Assembly: GCA_905235565.1 (NCBI GenBank)
Contig: CAJOLR010000001.1
Span: 1 to 64,000, forward strand
DNA: 64,000 nt
DNA from: an uncultured Bacteroidaceae bacterium
Lineage (GTDB): Bacteria; Bacteroidota; Bacteroidia; Bacteroidales; Bacteroidaceae
Direction: 5' to 3'
The position numbers were made by a program, and so were the translations under genes. Positions 60,946 through 64,000 of the stretch are shown one piece after another; within the stretch, counting starts at the first letter, position 1, and the number at the start of each line of letters is the position of its first letter. The notes below the pieces were generated by a model that did not search any database, was not told where the DNA came from, and worked only from the letters and a program-made list of their open reading frames with translations.

Positions 60946-61092
60946 CATAGTTTTTGTTATTAATTGTTGGTTAAACATTTTTGTCAATAGTGCATACTTC
61001 GCAAAACTACAAAAAAGAATGCGAGCTACAACGTTTACAGCCCATATTTTTTATAAAAGAAAGTGTTTTTTAAAAAAAAGTGAAAGGGTCAA

Positions 61093-62019
61093 CTATATGT
61101 TACGGGGATGATGACCGGTAATTTCCTCCCTGAGTCTGCTCCGGTCGATATGGGTGTAGATTTCGGTTGTAGAGATCTTTTCATGGCCGAGCATACACTG
61201 TATGGCTCTGAGATTTGCTCCACCCTCCAGCAGATGGGTGGCAAAGGAGTGGCGGAATGTATGAGGACTGACGGTTTTGGTTATTCCTGCCTTGGCGGAA
61301 AGTTTTTTTACAATATCAAAAACCATTACTCTGGTCAGATGGCGCCCGCGCCTTCTGCTTACAAAGAGATACGAAGCGGATTCCGGCTTGATATCCACAT
61401 GGCATCTGTCCTGAAGCCAATTACCGATTTCGTGGACCGCCCTGTCTGAAATGGGTACCAGACGCTGCTTACTGCCCTTTCCGGTGACACGTATGAAACC
61501 GTCTTCAAGAAACAGGTCTTCCATCTTAAGGGAACACAGTTCCGATACACGCAGTCCGCAACTGTACATTGTCTCTATCATGGCCCTGTTACGCTGACCC
61601 TCGGGTGACGAAAGGTCTATCTGGGATATGATGCGGTCTATCTCGTCTACCGTCAGTACATCCGGCAGATGCCTGCCTGTCTTGGGCGCCTCAAGCAATT
61701 CGCTGGGGTCATCCTGACGGTATCCGTCAAGCAACAGGAATCTGAACAGGGATTTGGCTCCGGAAATGATCCGGGCCTGTGAACGGGGAGCAATACCCAG
61801 ATCGCCCATTGCAGCGGCAAAACCGTGCAGGTCATCAAGGGAGACATCGGCCAGGTCTAATCCGCAGTCATCCATATAACCCAGGAGTTTTAGAGCGTCA
61901 TCCATATAGGCCTCCAGGGTATTGGGCGAGAGTGACTTCTCCAAAAGCAGATACTGACGGTAACGCTTGAGCATTGCTCCGTGACTATCTTTTGACTTAT
62001 GGTCGTCCACACTATTCAT
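61093..62019 (-). CDS. xerD: Tyrosine recombinase XerD
   Basis: YSCGLRVSELCSL; SPHTFRHSFATHLLEGGANLRAIQCMLGHEKISTTEIYTH. Confidence 0.92.
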   Translation of the reverse strand: MNSVDDHKSKDSHGAMLKRYRQYLLLEKSLSPNTLEAYMDDALKLLGYMDDCGLDLADVSLDDLHGFAAAMGDLGIAPRSQARIISGAKSLFRFLLLDGYRQDDPSELLEAPKTGRHLPDVLTVDEIDRIISQIDLSSPEGQRNRAMIETMYSCGLRVSELCSLKMEDLFLEDGFIRVTGKGSKQRLVPISDRAVHEIGNWLQDRCHVDIKPESASYLFVSRRRGRHLTRVMVFDIVKKLSAKAGITKTVSPHTFRHSFATHLLEGGANLRAIQCMLGHEKISTTEIYTHIDRSRLREEITGHHPRNI

Positions 62020-62037
62020 ATTGTCAGAAAAACCGAT

Positions 62038-62045
62038 TAACTTTG
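62038..62045 (+). promoter_or_regulatory. -7 box TAACTTTG upstream of O-methyltransferase-rbfA-permease operon
   Basis: TAnnTTTG; supports the trimmed ATG at 62084. Confidence 0.5.
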
Positions 62046-62083
62046 CGCTTAGAACTGCGGTACATCACAAAGATAGACAAAAT

Positions 62084-62764
62084 ATGCCTACATCCGGACA
62101 GGGAATCGGATATACCGGCGAAGACAGGCTCGAGGAGTACATATCGGCACACATCCAACCGGAGAGCAGTCTGCTGAAACGCATCTACAGAGAGACTAAC
62201 CTGAAGATGCTTAACCCGCGTATGGCATCCGGACATATTCAGGGAAGACTGCTCAAGATGCTGGTATCCATGATAGGACCGAAGTTGGTGCTTGAGGTTG
62301 GAACGTTTACCGGTTACGCCACCTTATGCATAGCCGAGTCACTCCCTGAAGGCGGAACTGTACACACGGTCGAAATTGACGATGAATTGGAGGATTTCAT
62401 CAGAAAAGGATTTGGTGAATCACCTTTTTCCGACCGCATCATCCTCCATATAGGGGATGCCCTTGAGACGGTTCCAAAGCTGGGGCTTGTGTTTGACATG
62501 ATTTTTCTGGATGCCGAAAAGAGGGAGTACCCTGACTATTATGCCGTCCTGATGGATTATCTCAAACCGGGAGGCTATATGCTGGCCGACAACACCCTGT
62601 GGGACGGTCATGTGGTTGACAGCAGCTATGATTCAGACCCACAGACTATGGCTGTAAAACGCTTCAATGACATTGCGGCAGCCGATGAAAGGGTTGAGGT
62701 GGCTATGATACCCATCAGGGACGGGCTGACGATAATCAGGAAGAAACAGAGTTTTGAATATTGA
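62084..62764 (+). CDS. SAM-dependent O-methyltransferase
   Basis: VLEVGTFTGYATLCIAESLPEGGTVHTVEID; MIFLDAEKREYPDYY; start trimmed to MPTSGQG. Confidence 0.9.
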   Translation: MPTSGQGIGYTGEDRLEEYISAHIQPESSLLKRIYRETNLKMLNPRMASGHIQGRLLKMLVSMIGPKLVLEVGTFTGYATLCIAESLPEGGTVHTVEIDDELEDFIRKGFGESPFSDRIILHIGDALETVPKLGLVFDMIFLDAEKREYPDYYAVLMDYLKPGGYMLADNTLWDGHVVDSSYDSDPQTMAVKRFNDIAAADERVEVAMIPIRDGLTIIRKKQSFEY

Positions 62765-62767
62765 CAT

Positions 62768-63103
62768 ATGGACAGTACCAGACAACAGAAGATTTCACGA
62801 CTCATACAGAAAGAGTTGAGTGAATTGTTCCTTTATCAAACCAAACTTACCAAGGGGCTGATGATTACTGTCAGTGAGGTAAAGATCAGCAGCGACCTGA
62901 GCATTGCCAGCGTCTACCTGAGCATCTTCCCGTCAGAGAAGGGCGAGGAGACGGTCAAGAACATTAACGCCAACGTAAAGGATATCAGATATGATTTCGG
63001 ACAGAGAGTAAGGCATCAGCTCCGCATCATTCCGGAACTGCGTTTTTTCCTGGACAAAACCATTGATTACATGGCCCATATAGACGAATTGCTCAAAAAG
63101 TGA
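62768..63103 (+). CDS. rbfA: Ribosome-binding factor A
   Basis: TRQQKISRLIQKELSELF...SEVKISSDLSIASVYLSIFP; C-term RVRHQLRIIPELRFFLDKTIDYMAHIDELL. Confidence 0.93.
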   Translation: MDSTRQQKISRLIQKELSELFLYQTKLTKGLMITVSEVKISSDLSIASVYLSIFPSEKGEETVKNINANVKDIRYDFGQRVRHQLRIIPELRFFLDKTIDYMAHIDELLKK

Positions 63104-64000
63104 AACTGCCCCTGTTCATAGCCCACCGTTATCTCTTTGCCAAAAAGAGCCACAACGTGATCAACGTGATATCAGCCATATCAGTGGCTGGAATCATGCT
63201 GGCTTCATTTGCCCTGATCTGCACGCTATCCGTTTTCAACGGTTTCCATGACCTTGTGGAGTCCCTGTTCAGGGATTTTGACCCCGAGATTAAGGTGGTT
63301 CCGGCCGATAAGAAGTTCTTCAGCATGGATGACGAACGCATCCTGAAGGCCGCCTCACTTGATTTTGTTCAGATATCGGCTTTCACTCTCGAGGAACAGG
63401 CTCTGATCAGTTACAAGAGCAAGCAACACATTGCCGTAATAAAAGGCGTTCAGGATAGTTTCCATGACCTGGCCGGTATAGAGAACCTTCTGAAAGGCAA
63501 CGGTATATTCATGCTGAAAGATGAAGTGTGCAACTACGGGATTCCCGGCATAGGTCTTGTGAACCGGATGAACTGCGGCATGCAACCGACAGACCCCTTC
63601 CTGATATCGGTTCCAAAGAAAGACGGACGGGTAAACCTGACAAATCCCGCGGCATCATTCAATCAGGCCAGGATATTCTCCCCTGGCGTGGCTTTCCTTG
63701 TGGAGCAGGAAAAGTATGATGACAACTATGTACTCATTTCGCTGGATCTGGCTCAACAACTCACAGACCGTGAAAACGAAGCGTCGGCACTGGAAATAAA
63801 GACAGTTCAGGGCGTACCCGTCAGGAAAGCGATACATGAACTGGAGAACCTGTTGGGACCGGATTTTGAGGTACAGGACCGCATCAGGCAACAACAGGAT
63901 GTATTCAAGGTATTTAAACTGGAAAAATTCATATCCTATCTGTTCCTCACTTTCATACTACTCATAGCCTGCTTCAACATTATAGGTTCGCTGATAATGC
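63100..64000 (+). CDS. FtsX/LolC-E-like ABC transporter permease, 3'-truncated by window edge
   Basis: GTG start overlapping rbfA stop; VKLPLFIAHRYLFAKKSHNVINVISAISVAGIMLASFALICTLSVFNGFHDL; open to window end. Absent from the ORF track. Confidence 0.88.
   Translation, partial: MKLPLFIAHRYLFAKKSHNVINVISAISVAGIMLASFALICTLSVFNGFHDLVESLFRDFDPEIKVVPADKKFFSMDDERILKAASLDFVQISAFTLEEQALISYKSKQHIAVIKGVQDSFHDLAGIENLLKGNGIFMLKDEVCNYGIPGIGLVNRMNCGMQPTDPFLISVPKKDGRVNLTNPAASFNQARIFSPGVAFLVEQEKYDDNYVLISLDLAQQLTDRENEASALEIKTVQGVPVRKAIHELENLLGPDFEVQDRIRQQQDVFKVFKLEKFISYLFLTFILLIACFNIIGSLIM

Overview
This looks like a core-chromosome segment of a Bacteroidales-type bacterium (phylum inferred from family content and TAnnTTTG-type -7 promoter boxes). 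No rRNA, CRISPR array, IS element or prophage was recognised. Main blocks: a partial Na+/solute symporter; an iorA-iorB-aminotransferase operon; an ECF sigma factor overlapping a TonB-C-terminal membrane protein; a UpxY-like antiterminator with a single UDP-sugar dehydrogenase; an envelope/housekeeping set (cyclophilin, alkaline phosphatase, CYTH, prfB, EnvC-like, TPR, dut/dgt); the rpsU-xerC-hpf-tRNA cluster-tuf-tRNA-Trp-secE-nusG-rplKAJL-rpoBC superoperon on the minus strand; a type IX secretion cluster (PorP-GldK-L-M-N) followed by two paralogous beta-barrels; priA, a 7TM-HD phosphohydrolase, gltX, waaA, gamma-CA, mdh; two giant tandem hybrid two-component regulators (HTCS); dprA, a TPR/OmpA-like lipoprotein, xerD, an O-methyltransferase, rbfA and a partial FtsX-like permease. 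I found no clearly new multi-gene system. The best leads are the sigma / TonB-domain fusion pair, the HTCS tandem whose first copy has an altered receiver pocket, a nested attenuator-like hairpin between rplL and rpoB, a 29-bp perfect hairpin filling the waaA/gamma-CA gap, and the reduced UpxY-Ugd unit.
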